Positions 34,072 through 45,600 of a stretch of DNA of 64,000 nt are shown here, piece by piece. Under the pieces are notes generated by a model. That model searched no databases, was not told the DNA's origin, and worked only from the letters and a program-made list of their open reading frames with translations. A program made the position numbers and the translations under genes. Position 1 is the first letter of the stretch; each line of letters opens with the position of its first letter. The stretch is taken from positions 496,001-560,000 of the forward strand of contig ML978126.1 in the NCBI GenBank assembly GCA_010015805.1. Reading direction: 5' to 3'. The stretch comes from Rhizodiscina lignyota (taxonomy: Eukaryota > Ascomycota > Dothideomycetes > Aulographales > Rhizodiscinaceae).

Positions 34072-37000
34072 TGGCTCCTCTACAATCACTGGCAGAGCAA
34101 CCCACTGCTGAACCCAAACAAAATTCATTGTTAGTCAAAGAGCCCATGATAGAATCAAACGAATGGATGCCCTTAGCGCCATTGAAAGCGCGAGCGAAGC
34201 TGGGCTCAACCTCGAGGAACGTACCTGCTATAGTAATATCAGAGAATTGAAGCTCCTGTGGCGAGATTGCAGATGGAGAGTGCCGGAAATTCTCAAGATA
34301 GCTCCAAGGATGCCCTGGGTTTGCCAATCAGGATCTGACGAAGGACCAAAGTAGAACGAAGGCAGGAGGCGCTATTTGGGCACGCGCCAATGTGGAAGGC
34401 AAACGAACAGCTGTCAAAGAAGATCTCCCAGGATGGTCAAATCGCTTCAAGCGGGACGACGTCGATCAAACAATTGTGGCTAATAGCAAGACCAATTCGT
34501 GCCTGTTCGTCGGATAGGGATGTTGGCGAACGGTATGGCTGACGAGAAGAGTTAGTATTTGGTGGAGTGACACGCGAGCCGGGTAGCTTGCTCCCGCCTT
34601 TGACAGGCCAACGACAACCACTGAACAGAAAGGAGAAGCCTGAGGGGGCTGACGTGCAGAAATTCAATTGAGACAACAGTCCACTTACATTTCTTTGCTT
34701 TGCTTCGGTTGCCTCCCAATTCGTGGCGATTAGGCAGGCTGATTGGTCGAAGCCGGCTGCAGTCCGAAGGGGTAGCGGGAAGGATAAGTGCCTGAGGCGG
34801 TGCAAGTGGATTCTTGGTTAAAAGTTGGGTGGAGAATTGAACGCGGCGGCAAAATGATGTGCTCGGAGAGCAGCAATTCCGAAAAATTAAATCGCTGAGG
34901 CGTGCAGGTACTGTATAGGAAGTATTGTAGGCCCGTAGGTAAACGAGGTCGGGTAGTCGGGGGCTCAGCAGGTGGCGAAAAGTCCCCAGGTTGTTCGAGA
35001 CTCGAATACCGCAACGAAGACCCTGCACGAAGGAGGGAATGCGATGCTGAATGACGCACAATGCAGTGAGAGAAGATGCTGCTGCAGAGGGGAAGAAGGC
35101 GCAGAGAAGATATGGGTCAAAAAGAAAGCCATACGTTCGGGCTGCGTCAGACGCCCGGGAGCTTAAATGGGTGAGGTCAGTAGGGAAAGGAGCGATGTTG
35201 CATGCCGGAATGGCAACGTGACAGACGGCCAGAGTTTGGGTTATCAAGGCTACGGAATACAGTGCAGGGCTGGGGAAAAGACAGTGTGCGAGCAGGTAGT
35301 GCTATCCGCCGAAAAGTTTGGGCCTCGACATCCGCTTCTCCACTGCTGGCAGCAGCGTCGTAGCCTTGCATTTGGCGGGTCAGTCCACGGAGACCCTGAC
35401 GGCCCATGCTACCTGGTCCGGTAGGTAGTGATTGGTGGGCTGTTGGAATGTTCGACAGAAGAGCAAAAGCCAGGCTCAGTCATGACGATATTCATGCGAA
35501 GTGGGCAGTCGGCCAACCCTGTGACCCTGCGGCGGGCGCCTGTTCAGCGGGAAGGGCTGCTTCTCATGCGAATGCCGTCTCCCACTTGCATGTCCTACGC
35601 TCTCTCCGTTGGTGCCTCCAGCAACGGCCGTCTGCGGTCCAGGGAGCATGCAACCCAGCTTCGCACCGCGCTGTGTGGCTCGGGGGAAGACTCCGGCCGC
35701 GACCCAATGGAGGCGAGGCGACTAGCCGGCCAAGTGTAGATTCATGGGACAGTCATGGTGACGATCTGGCGGATGATGGGATGCAGACAATGCTTGCAGT
35801 GGTTGCAAAGGGAGAGCGCCACAGCGCCGCGTCCAACACAGGACCCTGATTCCCGTCCCACTGCTTTCTCACGTGGCCCTAGCGCTAGCGTAGCTGCCCT
35901 GTTTGCTCGGGTCGGTCGGTGGCGCCGAACCTCATGCTATTTGCGACTTTCCCATCCGGCTGGCAGAGCTTCGAATCTCAAACGGCCCCTGAAATGTCAG
36001 ATTTTTCCTATGGCGCTTTTGCGAGCGACACGCCTGCCACCGCTCCGCGAGCATGGGCCGCAAAGGGCAGCCACACCGCGCATGCCGATCTCCACTATCG
36101 AATCGAAAAATAGAAATGCCATGCCCACGATCGACGCCCATCTTGCCTGTTAAGAAGGCCGCTGCGCAGCCACTGTTGTGCCGTCCTCTCGCGTTCGAGA
36201 CTGCCATGGACATGTGGCGAAGAACGCTTGTAAGCCCAACATGCTGGGAAGATGGCGTTTCACAGACAGCAGCGTGCAGTATCGTTCGGGACTTCCGCTG
36301 ACGAAAACGGTCCGGCGGGGAAGATCGTCAATCTCCAACACCCTTTCCATCATGACGGCCCTGCGCGTTGGCGAAGAAAGGGCTTTCGTTCGAGCCGGGC
36401 CCACGCCAGCCGAGGCGAGTCAAAAGCTCCTCGCGCGCCTCACCTGCTGATACGCTGCGGAGTTCACTGCGAGGCCACCCAGGTTCTCGGTAGCATCGCC
36501 ACATCTCGAATCTCATGTGCGTTCGTCATCGTTGCCGATCTCTATTGCTTGCGTTGCCATGGCGGACTGACTCATGAAACGCTAACCTCACCTCTATCCC
36601 TTTAGGACCGCATCGAAATTCCAGGTCCCATTCTAGGTCATCAGGAACGTCAAAGTATGTGCTATGACGCAAAGTCGGGACCGGTGCACTCGTCGTGCAT
36701 TTCGCTTGTGGCATACGACGTAGATGCATCTGCCGACGCCACAGGGCACGGCCACTGAAGCTATTGAAGCTGCACGTGAGTATTGGTCTAGCCAATTCGA
36801 AAGGGAAGCGACCACAAGGATAGTTACCCTTTTTCGAACGCCACACTCGGCCCGTTTTTGTGATACGGGGAAATAGAGTTTGAGGTGGAGTTAATCGCCT
36901 ACATCGCTTCCAATAGGACGAAATTCGCCTAAAAAATTCTGCGAACAGTCACGTTCGTGATTCCGGAAGATCGGCTCTGTAATCGGGTTCGGATGCAACG

Positions 37001-37668
37001 TAGATGTGCATCTCGACGCAAGTCGAAGCAAAATTTAAGGTTAATCGAACAGCAAGCATCATTCCCGCGGTATAATAGCACATCTTAAGATCAACCTTCA
37101 ACGCAGGAGAGCATATAGGTGAAACGGTCGTCTTGTAGCTTGTAAGGTGATGGGTATTTAGTATCATTAGAAGACCGGCCGTGCTGTGTATACTACTGGA
37201 TATTCCCACGTTGTGCTGGTCTTGTGTGTGCAATTCGAAATTACGCTCGCGAATGTTTACTAACAGGGTCATATTATGAAAAGTCGTCCACAGACTTCGC
37301 GTGATTGCAGCCAGTCCGGACTTTCCCATGAATCGCTCTGGTACTAGGCATTGAACGATTTCTCGCTGCCTACTGACCGCTCCCATCAACGCGGCCAGGT
37401 TCACGGCCTAACTCATTCGTCTTTCCCACTCTCCGGCAAAATTAGACGGGGCCATGTACTCGCCACTCGAGCGCCTTCGGCTCTTCCGTCGAAACAATCG
37501 CTCCCTGCAACGGAGTTCAGCGTGATCCAACCAGAGCCTTGATGCAGCTCACCAGGTGGGGATGTAAGAGCGAGGTATACGATCCGAGCGCAGGGGGAGT
37601 GGACTTCTTAGCATTTTGCTCGTTTCTTTAAGATTGGTCATCAGCGCAAGAAAATTTCGAGAATCCTT
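34072..37668. other. 3.6 kb gene-free interval
   Basis: Upstream of the YTH gene and downstream of the Bem46-type gene. The first ~300 bp has splice-like signals (CTAAC plus TTTGGGTTCAG near 34110), so it probably holds YTH 5'-UTR exons. The rest has several GC-rich open frames but none with a recognisable domain or consistent codon pattern. Confidence 0.5.
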
Positions 37669-38726
37669 TCAAGCTGGCCATCTCCTGCCTTTGGTTGGGC
37701 AGACATATGTGCGCAGGAAATCGTCGACGGCTTGGAAGTAGCCCGGCTCGGCAACTGTATCGTTGTGTGTGCCCTCAGGCAGCTCATGCCAGACTTTCGG
37801 TTCACTTCGACAGATCTCGTAAAGCGTTCGCATGTGTGACGGCCTGAGAGAATTAGCCTGCCAGCCATAATGAAACTGGGATGAGCAAACGGAACATACG
37901 GAACAATCTCATCCTTCAGGCCGCTCAAGAACAAGATCGGGATATCTGTGATTTTAGGGAGCATCTCCTCAGTCGGCCAAATCTGGTGGCATAGCGGTGC
38001 TAGGTATCGTGCTGGAGGAAAGGCACTAGAAGTAGTTATGAGTATAATTTTCTCTGCATTCAAAAAAGGGAATACGCACCTGGGTATCATTTTCTTAATG
38101 CTCAAGAACGTGTTCTCGAGGATCATGCCAGCAATTTGCCCCTTCCATTTCTCATTTTCCCTTGCCTCTTTCTGAGCTCTTACTACTAGGCCGGTTCCAA
38201 CCGCGCCACCTAGGCTCTGTCCATACACGACCACCTTCGTGTCTCGCAATTCTTGACTGTTACGGATCCAGTCTAGCCCTGCTTGCGCGTCGATGTTTAA
38301 ACCTTTCTCATTTGGTGTGCCGGAGCTCAGTCCATATCCGCGATACTGGACCATCAGGACTGAGCACGCGAGCTCATCGTGAAGGACTCGGGCGATCGGC
38401 AACCTATATCCAATATTGCCCGCATTCCCATGAAACATCAAGATCGTGACGTTTCTCGCTCGCGCCGGATTTGCAGGCCGTATATGGAATGCGTGTAACT
38501 TCTCTCCATCAGGCGTGTCAATGTATACCTCGTCGGCGCAATGTGAGGGGATGTGGAACTCTTCAGGCTGCGGGACGAGGCTGCGCGCATTTGCAGGGAC
38601 GTTGCGCGGATAGATGATTTCGTTCTGTTTGAAGTATAGGAGGCCGGAAAGTAAGACAGCGATGCCGGACGAACCGATCAGAGAGACGCGCAACGCGTTA
38701 ACGACGTTGTTCATGTAATATGACAT
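37669..38726 (-). CDS. bem46: Bem46-type alpha/beta hydrolase
   Basis: Exons 38080-38726, 37900-38025 and 37669-37843 give 315 aa. A single N-terminal membrane helix (~13-31) precedes the hydrolase fold. Landmarks are the oxyanion motif HGNAGN (99-104), the nucleophile elbow GQSLGG with Ser171, the acid in SGLKDE (Asp254), and the histidine in GTHND (His284), so the catalytic triad is complete. PSAFPPARYLAPLCHQIW is typical of the Bem46/ABHD13 family. Members sit in ER or plasma-membrane-associated sites and affect hyphal polarity in Neurospora; the natural substrate is unknown. Introns are 54 and 56 nt. The frame stays open upstream and through both introns, so a naive model would be longer. 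Confidence 0.93.
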
Positions 38727-39405
38727 TGTGGTGGAGCTGGGCGCAATGTGATGCTCGCGCCGTTCAGGGTTTTGAAATTGACTATGTTGCAGTGTATGCC
38801 CAGGGATATCTAGGACATGCGATCGCAGTGATGCATATGTAGGAGAGACAGGAGATGAGGATATGGGGGAGGCGAGATTTAAAGCGAAGATCGTTTGGAC
38901 AGGAGGCGGTGCCAGCCTGCTTTCCCAAAAGAAGGTGCAGCGCAGGGAGCGGCGGGGTTGTTTCGAGGCCAATGGGCGATGTTGCAATTAGAGTATGGGA
39001 TTAGAAGCTGTGTCTTTGCGCAATAATCATCCTCGTGGGAAAGAGTTGAATTGACAGAGAAGCACGGGGGAAGTGCTGCGCTTGTGAGCCGTTCCCGCAT
39101 CGGGGCGCGGTGGAGCAACTTCAGCCAACTTGGAGTTCATCACTGGCATGCGGGATGGCCCGTGCGCCTCGCTTTCGGGAGCTCAAAGTTGAAGCGCGCG
39201 TCAACCTTGACTGCCTGTTGAGCTTCAGAGCTTCTGCACGGCAACGAAGTCGTTTCTCACACAGCTCAACAACAACCTCTTCAACCAGTTGCCTCTATAG
39301 CTCCCCCCAGGACCAAGTCAAAAGAGTTCTGAGAACGCTTTTAGAAGCTAGATTTGCAACTAAGCAGTCAATCATGCAGCGAACGGGGATGCTGAGGGAA
39401 GGTAC
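38727..39405. other. Divergent promoter interval bem46/pre3
   Basis: About 0.7 kb between divergent genes. No repeat or clear TATA seen. Confidence 0.5.
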
Positions 39406-40305
39406 ATGATTCCAGAAGTCCGTCAAAAGCTTTCTGAAGCTCACAACGAAGCAGATGGGATCCACGTGGATATGGATCACCTAAAGAAGGGCGAGGTCAA
39501 GTGAGTTTGAGTTAATCCGGCATCTGTTGATCCACTGCTAATCCATCTCTTCCAGCCTGGGCACATCTATGTATGTCATCGAACAGCCTCTGCGACACAA
39601 GCAGTCCCTTCGTCTTATGATACGCGGGTCTCCTATATCTAACGGTGTATAGCATGGCCATCAACTTCCGAGACGGTGTGATATTAGGTGCGGACAGTCG
39701 GACAACCACAGGCGCATACATTGCGAACCGCGTCACGGACAAGCTCACACAGGTGCACGATACGATATGGTGCTGCCGATCAGGTTCAGCAGCAGATACA
39801 CAGGCTGTGGCGGATATTGTGCAGTACTACCTGGGCATGTACGGCACTACCAACAATGAGGCTCCAACTACTCAAACGGCCGCCGCACTCTTCCAGGAGA
39901 TCTGCTACGAGAACAAGGACCAACTGAGGTAGGCGATATCAGCATATTCTCCAATATGCAAATGGATGCTGACTCGGTGATAGCGCTGGTATGATCATCG
40001 CCGGCTACGATCATCGACATGGAGGCCAAGTCTACTCCATTCCTCTGGGCGGTTCGCTCCACAAGCAGTCGTATGCCATCGGTGGCTCTGGATCGACGTA
40101 CATCTATGGTTACTGCGACGCCAACTGGAGGGAGGAGATGACTCAGGAAGAGGGCATAGACTTTGTCAAAGGCTCCTTGCAGGAGGCAATCAAATGGGAT
40201 GGCAGCTCCGGTGGAGTCATTCGTATGGTTGTGCTGACGGCGAAGGGTGCTCAGAGGCACCTGTATCTTCCGGATACTGGCTACAAGGGCCCTGGCGAGC
40301 AATGA
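39406..40305 (+). CDS. pre3: 20S proteasome subunit beta-1 (Pre3)
   Basis: Exons 39406-39500, 39556-39570, 39653-39928 and 39984-40305 give 235 aa. A 34-residue propeptide ends Gly-Leu-Gly-type (VNLG), and the mature N-terminal nucleophile is Thr35. In mature numbering Asp17, Lys33 and Arg45 are present; Arg45 marks the caspase-like (post-acidic) activity of beta-1. The motif [19 protein letters not shown] is diagnostic. Exon 2 is only 15 nt and encodes NLGTSI across its junctions, so the autocleavage site depends on splicing this microexon correctly. Introns are 55, 82 and 55 nt. The start ATG is the only one in frame before an upstream stop, and the propeptide length equals that of human PSMB6. 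Confidence 0.94.
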
Positions 40306-41104
40306 GAGGTGCATTGAACTGGATTGCATACGTGCATGGCGTCACAGGTTTTACAGCAGGCTACCTCCAGCAAAGAGAGTCTTGTGATTGACTTCGCTTC
40401 CGAGAAATCAACCCGTTTTCAGTTTCACATTTCAAAGTGTATGCGATTCTAGACATCGAAAACTGTGCGGAAGTCTTGAAAAGACTTTTTTATGCCAGGC
40501 ATTCCCTCTGATAGTGCTATCGAGCACTCATAAAGAGTGCAATCATTGCGTAGCCGCGCTTCAGATGTAAAAATCCAGCCACATGTATAAATCTCTCGTC
40601 GAGAGATGCCATTAAGTTGACCTCTCGTTCGCAAAGAACTGTTCCGCAGCATCTGGTTAACATGCAGCTGGAGTCACCTCAATGGTGCCGCTAGGGTCTC
40701 ATTTTGAGTAATGCTGTCTACATTATCGTAGAGTCTATCGGCGGAAAACCGTTAACGCCGTTGACGTCGAGCTTATTCACTCAAGTAATCTTCAGATGAA
40801 GAAGTTGTGAAAATTTCAGGATCCCAACGCAATTTGTAACGGGCAGACTGATTACCTACAAAGGAAGTCCTGCACAACCTTTGAAATCTATCCCTCAGTT
40901 TCTGATTGGTTGTTGCGTTTCACTGCCTGCTGCTTACTCTATTTGACATGGAGAGATCCAGAAGCTAAATCTTCACTTCAAGGAAGTAAAAACTTGAGCT
41001 CCTTTGCAGAGTCGTTGTCAATAAATAAGTCTCCTTCGAACTCCCTCACCAGAATTGTCTTCAAAAACTCTCTACACAAATCTCAAAAAGCAAGTTCAAG
41101 ACAA
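40306..41104. other. Intergenic, nothing recognised
   Basis: pre3 3' flank and promoter/5' UTR of the NmrA-like gene. The NmrA frame stays open to about 40910, but the family start motif fixes the ATG at 41105. Confidence 0.5.
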
Positions 41105-42055
41105 ATGGCACCCTCAGTTCTCCTCATTGGTGCGTCAGGCGCCTTTGGTCGCCCTCTAGTCGAAGAATTCATAAATCAGCTATCCAAGTTTGACAAAGTC
41201 GGTATCCTCGCCAACCCTTCCAAGGTGTCCAAGTTTGCAAATGTTGCGTCGCGCGGTATCCACGTCGTCCCAGGCTCATTTGTCGACCCAAAGTCGTATG
41301 CCGGGTACGACGCGGTGGTTTCACTCGCTGGCAATGCCATTATGCGCTTGCAGCCTGCTATGATTGACGCTGCCATTGCCGGGGGCGTCACTCACTTCTA
41401 TCCGTCCGAGTATGGGTCGGACGTCGCACAGGAAGCGCTGAAGGAGTTTCGGTACTTCCGCGACAAGCGTGTCGTGCGTAACCACCTGGTTGCCGCGGCA
41501 CGAGCCCATCCAGACTTCCGATATACACTCATGCTTACCGGCCCGTTTACGGAGTGGACGATTGACAAGGTCTACAGCGTCTACCAGGACGACAAGAAGG
41601 TGGTGACATACGGCAGACCAGATGCTCCCATTGATGTGACGAGCATTCCAGAGTAAGTGGCCCGGATGCCAGCAGATAACCTATCACATGCTAAATCTCG
41701 CAGCATTTCGAGGTACACTGTTCTTTCTATTCTGCTTCCCTTTGTATCGGGGCAGCAAAAGCGCGAAATACGCGTCGTGGGCGAGAGTACCACATTTCAA
41801 GGTCTCATCGACGTTCTTGGCGAAGTCGAAGGGAAAGCGTACCAGACGACGTATCTGCCGGCAGATGAAGCGCTCGCAGAGCAAGAAAAGGCTCGAAAAG
41901 CTGAAGACGAAGAAGCCGAACTGGCTTGGAGTTTGAGAACACTTGGTGCAGGTGGCTTTGCGATTGTGCCCGGGCCTTTGGACAATGCACGCTTCGATTT
42001 TCCACCAGAGTCAGTGAGAGAGACATTTGAGAGGGTCTTTCCCCGAGAGCAATGA
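41105..42055 (+). CDS. NmrA-like / isoflavone-reductase-like NAD(P)-binding protein
   Basis: Exons 41105-41652 and 41704-42055 give 299 aa. Rossmann start VLLIGASGAFGRPLVEEF with the GxxGxxG loop; VVSLAGNA and THFYPSEYGSD match the NmrA/isoflavone reductase-like group of atypical short-chain dehydrogenases. Joining restores DVTSIPDISRYTV, a typical family segment. A highly charged Glu/Lys/Ala helix (EQEKARKAEDEEAE) near 235-255 is unusual. Members include redox sensors without activity and reductases of secondary metabolism; nothing nearby points to a pathway. The intron is 51 nt. Confidence 0.88.
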
Positions 42056-42558
42056 ACCTGAGAATTGAAAGATGTGGTATGTCTAGCCATGGCGTCTAAG
42101 GATACGGTGTAGGGGTTGTTGATAGTACTAGGCGTTTTGGGAGATGAATGTCTATGGCAGCCAGGCTTAATTGAACACGCTGAGTTAAGAGAATGCTTTA
42201 GGAGCATGAATATGATAGCAATTTGATCAGGATTTGCGTCTGAAGAATCTGAACTTGCCGAGAAGCGAACTCGACGAAGCATCGCCAAGTTATCCCGCCC
42301 GCCCCCGGAGCGGAACCCCCCACTCCAACCTCACTCCTCTCTTGGCGCTTCTGTCCTCAATGAAGTTTCCTCTCTCAAAATGATTCCAGAAAAAAGGTCG
42401 ACTATACTCGTATATATTGCTTACAAGAAGGAAAATAGAACGGGCTGCTTGGGAGCTAGAATTGGGCGAGATGATGATCACGCGGGGAGTGGAGGCGGAA
42501 CCCGCCCGCGGGAGCGGGGCCCGGAGTTAATGCACTGGAAGTGCTTATCGATAACAGG

Positions 42559-42570
42559 CGCGCTAGCGCG
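42559..42570. promoter_or_regulatory. 12-bp perfect palindrome CGCGCTAGCGCG
   Basis: Lies 94 bp upstream of the helicase ATG and 11 bp from a second palindrome. CGCG-containing dyads are candidate binding sites, e.g. for MluI-cell-cycle-box-like factors, but the core here is not the canonical ACGCGT. Confidence 0.4.
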
Positions 42571-42581
42571 ACTGCCTTTTA

Positions 42582-42597
42582 GGATCTCGCGAGATCC
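42582..42597. promoter_or_regulatory. 16-bp perfect palindrome containing TCTCGCGAGA
   Basis: GGATCTCGCGAGATCC is self-complementary across 16 bp and ends 66 bp before the ATG. The TCTCGCGAGA core is a known promoter dyad in animals; whether fungi use it is unknown to me. Confidence 0.45.
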
Positions 42598-42663
42598 ATC
42601 CTTCTACATCCCCTTCACTGCTCCCAAGCAACCAGTCGCATCCGCTTCCACGCCATTTCGAAC

Positions 42664-45600
42664 ATGGCGACGTTGGTTGCCGAAGCTTCCGTTTTAGATG
42701 GCGCTGTTAGCCTGGGCATACTTCGAGGATCGTTTACTTCGCATCCGAATGCGCTTCGCAACGAGTCTGGACCGCCCCAGAAGAAGCAGCGCTTGAGCCT
42801 GAGCAAGGGCGGCAGCGCACTATCGCAGGAGGAGGAAGATGGGACGTTCCCAGATGATGTGGTGCTGGCGCAGTTCCTAATCTCGCTGGTACGTCTTCGT
42901 GTGGAGTAGATCAAATTGTACTCGCTAATTTCATTTCCCAGCAATATGACCACGCGAGCCGACCACCACATCGATCTGTAGCCAACGGAACCGTACCTAT
43001 ATTCTTGAATGAGATAAAAGAAGTTGAAGGGGATGCATATGTCGTTTGCATCTCTCCGCGGACAAACAGGTCTATATCGTATGAAGTGGTCCTGCAGTCC
43101 AAGGCCGACACGTTGGAGCCGGTTGTGGCACACCTGGAAAGAGTTTGCCGCCTGTTTCAGACGCCTTCAAAGGGGCGCAGTGTACCTGCTTGGGCACCAT
43201 GCCGGCTTATCTTCCGTGGCGACGACGTGCGATTGGAGATTTCCATACTCTGGCGCAAAGGAGTTGCCTCGGTGAACGTGCCAAATACCCCGAAGCAGTG
43301 CCTTGAATTACTCTCGGCATATGTTCCGGATGTAAAACATGGATCGGATGTGGCGTGGTCACTGTCCGACTTCTACGATAATGTCCACGTGCCGCCCAGA
43401 GATATGACTGTCCCTCAGAGAATCCGCGAAGTGGACTTGGAATGTGATCTGTATCCATTCCAACAGAGAGCAGTTGACTGGATGCTGAAACGCGAATGGA
43501 AGACCAATGCTCTTCCGTCTTGTTTTCGAGTCGTTGAAGACTGCCTTAGCCGCAAGTATCACTTCAGCAACGTTCACGGCTTGTTCTTGGACGAAGAGCC
43601 ATCCTTTCTGGAAGTGCAAGGCGGTATACTTTGTGAGGAGATGGGTCTGGGTAAAACCGTTGAGCTCCTCGCTCTCATATCGCTCAATCGTCGCGACCCA
43701 ACCAAGGAGCAGCGGATCGATCCAAATCTCACAATATCTTCCGCGACCCTGATCATCACACCTCCGCATATACTTCAACAATGGCAGGGAGAAATCTCGC
43801 GCCATGCTCCGCACCTGAAGGTTTTGAACTATACCGGCCTCCAAGCCGAGCATAGGAACACAAAGCATCAGTCCGAAGTCGAGGATTTGCTACAGTACGA
43901 CATTGTCTTAACGACATACAACGTACTTTCACGGGAGATACACTATGCCGAACGCCCTCCAGAGCGTAACTTGCGCCACGCGAAGCAGTACGAGGCTCGT
44001 CGAAGTCCACTTGTGCAAATCTCGTGGTGGAGGGTGTGCCTCGACGAAGCGCAGATGATCGAGAGCGGAGTAACCAAAGCTGCCATTGTCGCAAGACTCA
44101 TTCCACGGTGTAATGCGTGGGCAATTACTGGAACACCGTTGAAGAAGAACATCGAGGATTTATTTGGTCTGATTCTCTTTCTAGGACTCGAGCCCTTCTG
44201 CGCCTCTAAGAAGGTCTGGAGTCGGGTTGACAAACCGTTGTTCAAAGAAATCTGCTCTACTATCGCCCTCCGCCATACGAAGGACTTGATCCGACAAGAA
44301 CTTCGTCTTCCACCGCAGAAACGCGTGGTGATCACCATGCCATTTACAGCCATCGAAGAGCAGAACTACTCCCGTCTTGTCCAAGAGATGTGCGACGAGT
44401 GTGGCCTGACTCCAGATGGTGCCCCGGCCGTGGATGACTTGGATCTTGAGTCTCCAGGTCTAGTAGAAAAGATGCGTGGCTGGCTCCGCCGACTTCGACA
44501 AACATGTTTGCACCCACAGGTTGGAGGCCGGAACAGGCGGGCTCTTGGCCGAGGCAATGGACCTTTGAAGAGCGTCAATGAGGTACTCGAGATCATGATC
44601 GATCAGAATGAGACCAACCTTAAGGCTGAGCAACGACAAGTCGTACTCTCTCAGGTCCGCCACGCTCACATTATTGCCAACAATAACAGCGAAAGCATTA
44701 CAGATAGGTGGAGCACGGCCCTCGATATGTACACGGCTGCCTTAAAGCAAGCTAGCGGCTTTGTGGACGTCATCAGGACCGAGTTGGCTGCAGAGAAGGA
44801 GAAAGAGTCTGCTGCAACAGTTTTGAAGGACCCAGAGAGCTCGAAAGACGGCTCCAGCTCTGAGACAGAAGCTGAGGAAGAGAAGCAGGATAAGAACAGT
44901 CGGCTAGCTGTTCTCCAGAAGACGCTTCGAGCTGCACTTGAAGTGCTCCATGTTTGCGCTTTTTTCGTGGGTACTGCTTACTTCCAGCTGAAGAGCGATG
45001 AGAACAAGATAAAGCCAGAGTCTGAAGATTTCCATCGCCTCGAAAAGCTCGAGATGGAGTTCTACGATGAGGCAAAGAGCATGAGGAAAGAAATGCTTCG
45101 AGAGTGGCACGACGCTGCACAACGTCTGATGCGCAAAGTCTCCTCACGACGCAATTCCAGGAGCATTCCAAAGATACCATCGCTCAAGGACTTCGGAGGC
45201 ATCGAGAGCCGCAAGTTTCTCGAAAAGTTTGATGATCTTAGTGAGATGCTCGATAGGCAGACTCTGCAGGTCGAGAAATTGCGCTCGAAAGCGACAGAGT
45301 ATCTATTGCTCAACCTTGTGGATGAGGATGAAGGTGTCGAAACGACTGGCGACGAGTACGAGGATTCTACAAAGAAGCAGGATGAGCTGTACGCCTACAT
45401 TACCGCACTTCGAGCAGCTGTCAGTGATCGCCATCGCCTCCTGACTGGACAGTCCAACTTCCTCATTGATAGTGAAATCAAGGAGGCACTGAAACTAGCG
45501 AAAGAGGGAGAAGGACACGCCCCTGAGCTCTTTTTGCAACTCATGGACGAACGTCAGAAGCTCCTGCCGAAGACCGATGAAGATTCCTTAAGGGCCATCA

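Larger units (their letters stand above)
42056..42663. other. Intergenic with palindromic helicase promoter
   Basis: Contains the promoter of the SNF2-RING gene with two perfect palindromes (next entries) and a GC-rich tract around 42290-42530. Confidence 0.5.

Noticed and set aside
34552-35247. 231-codon minus-strand frame upstream of the YTH gene
   Set aside because: No conserved motif. Splice-like signals and position suggest promoter/5' UTR of the YTH gene.
35406-36605. Cluster of overlapping plus-strand frames of 90-147 codons
   Set aside because: GC-rich random frames in several phases with no domain or splice pattern linking them.
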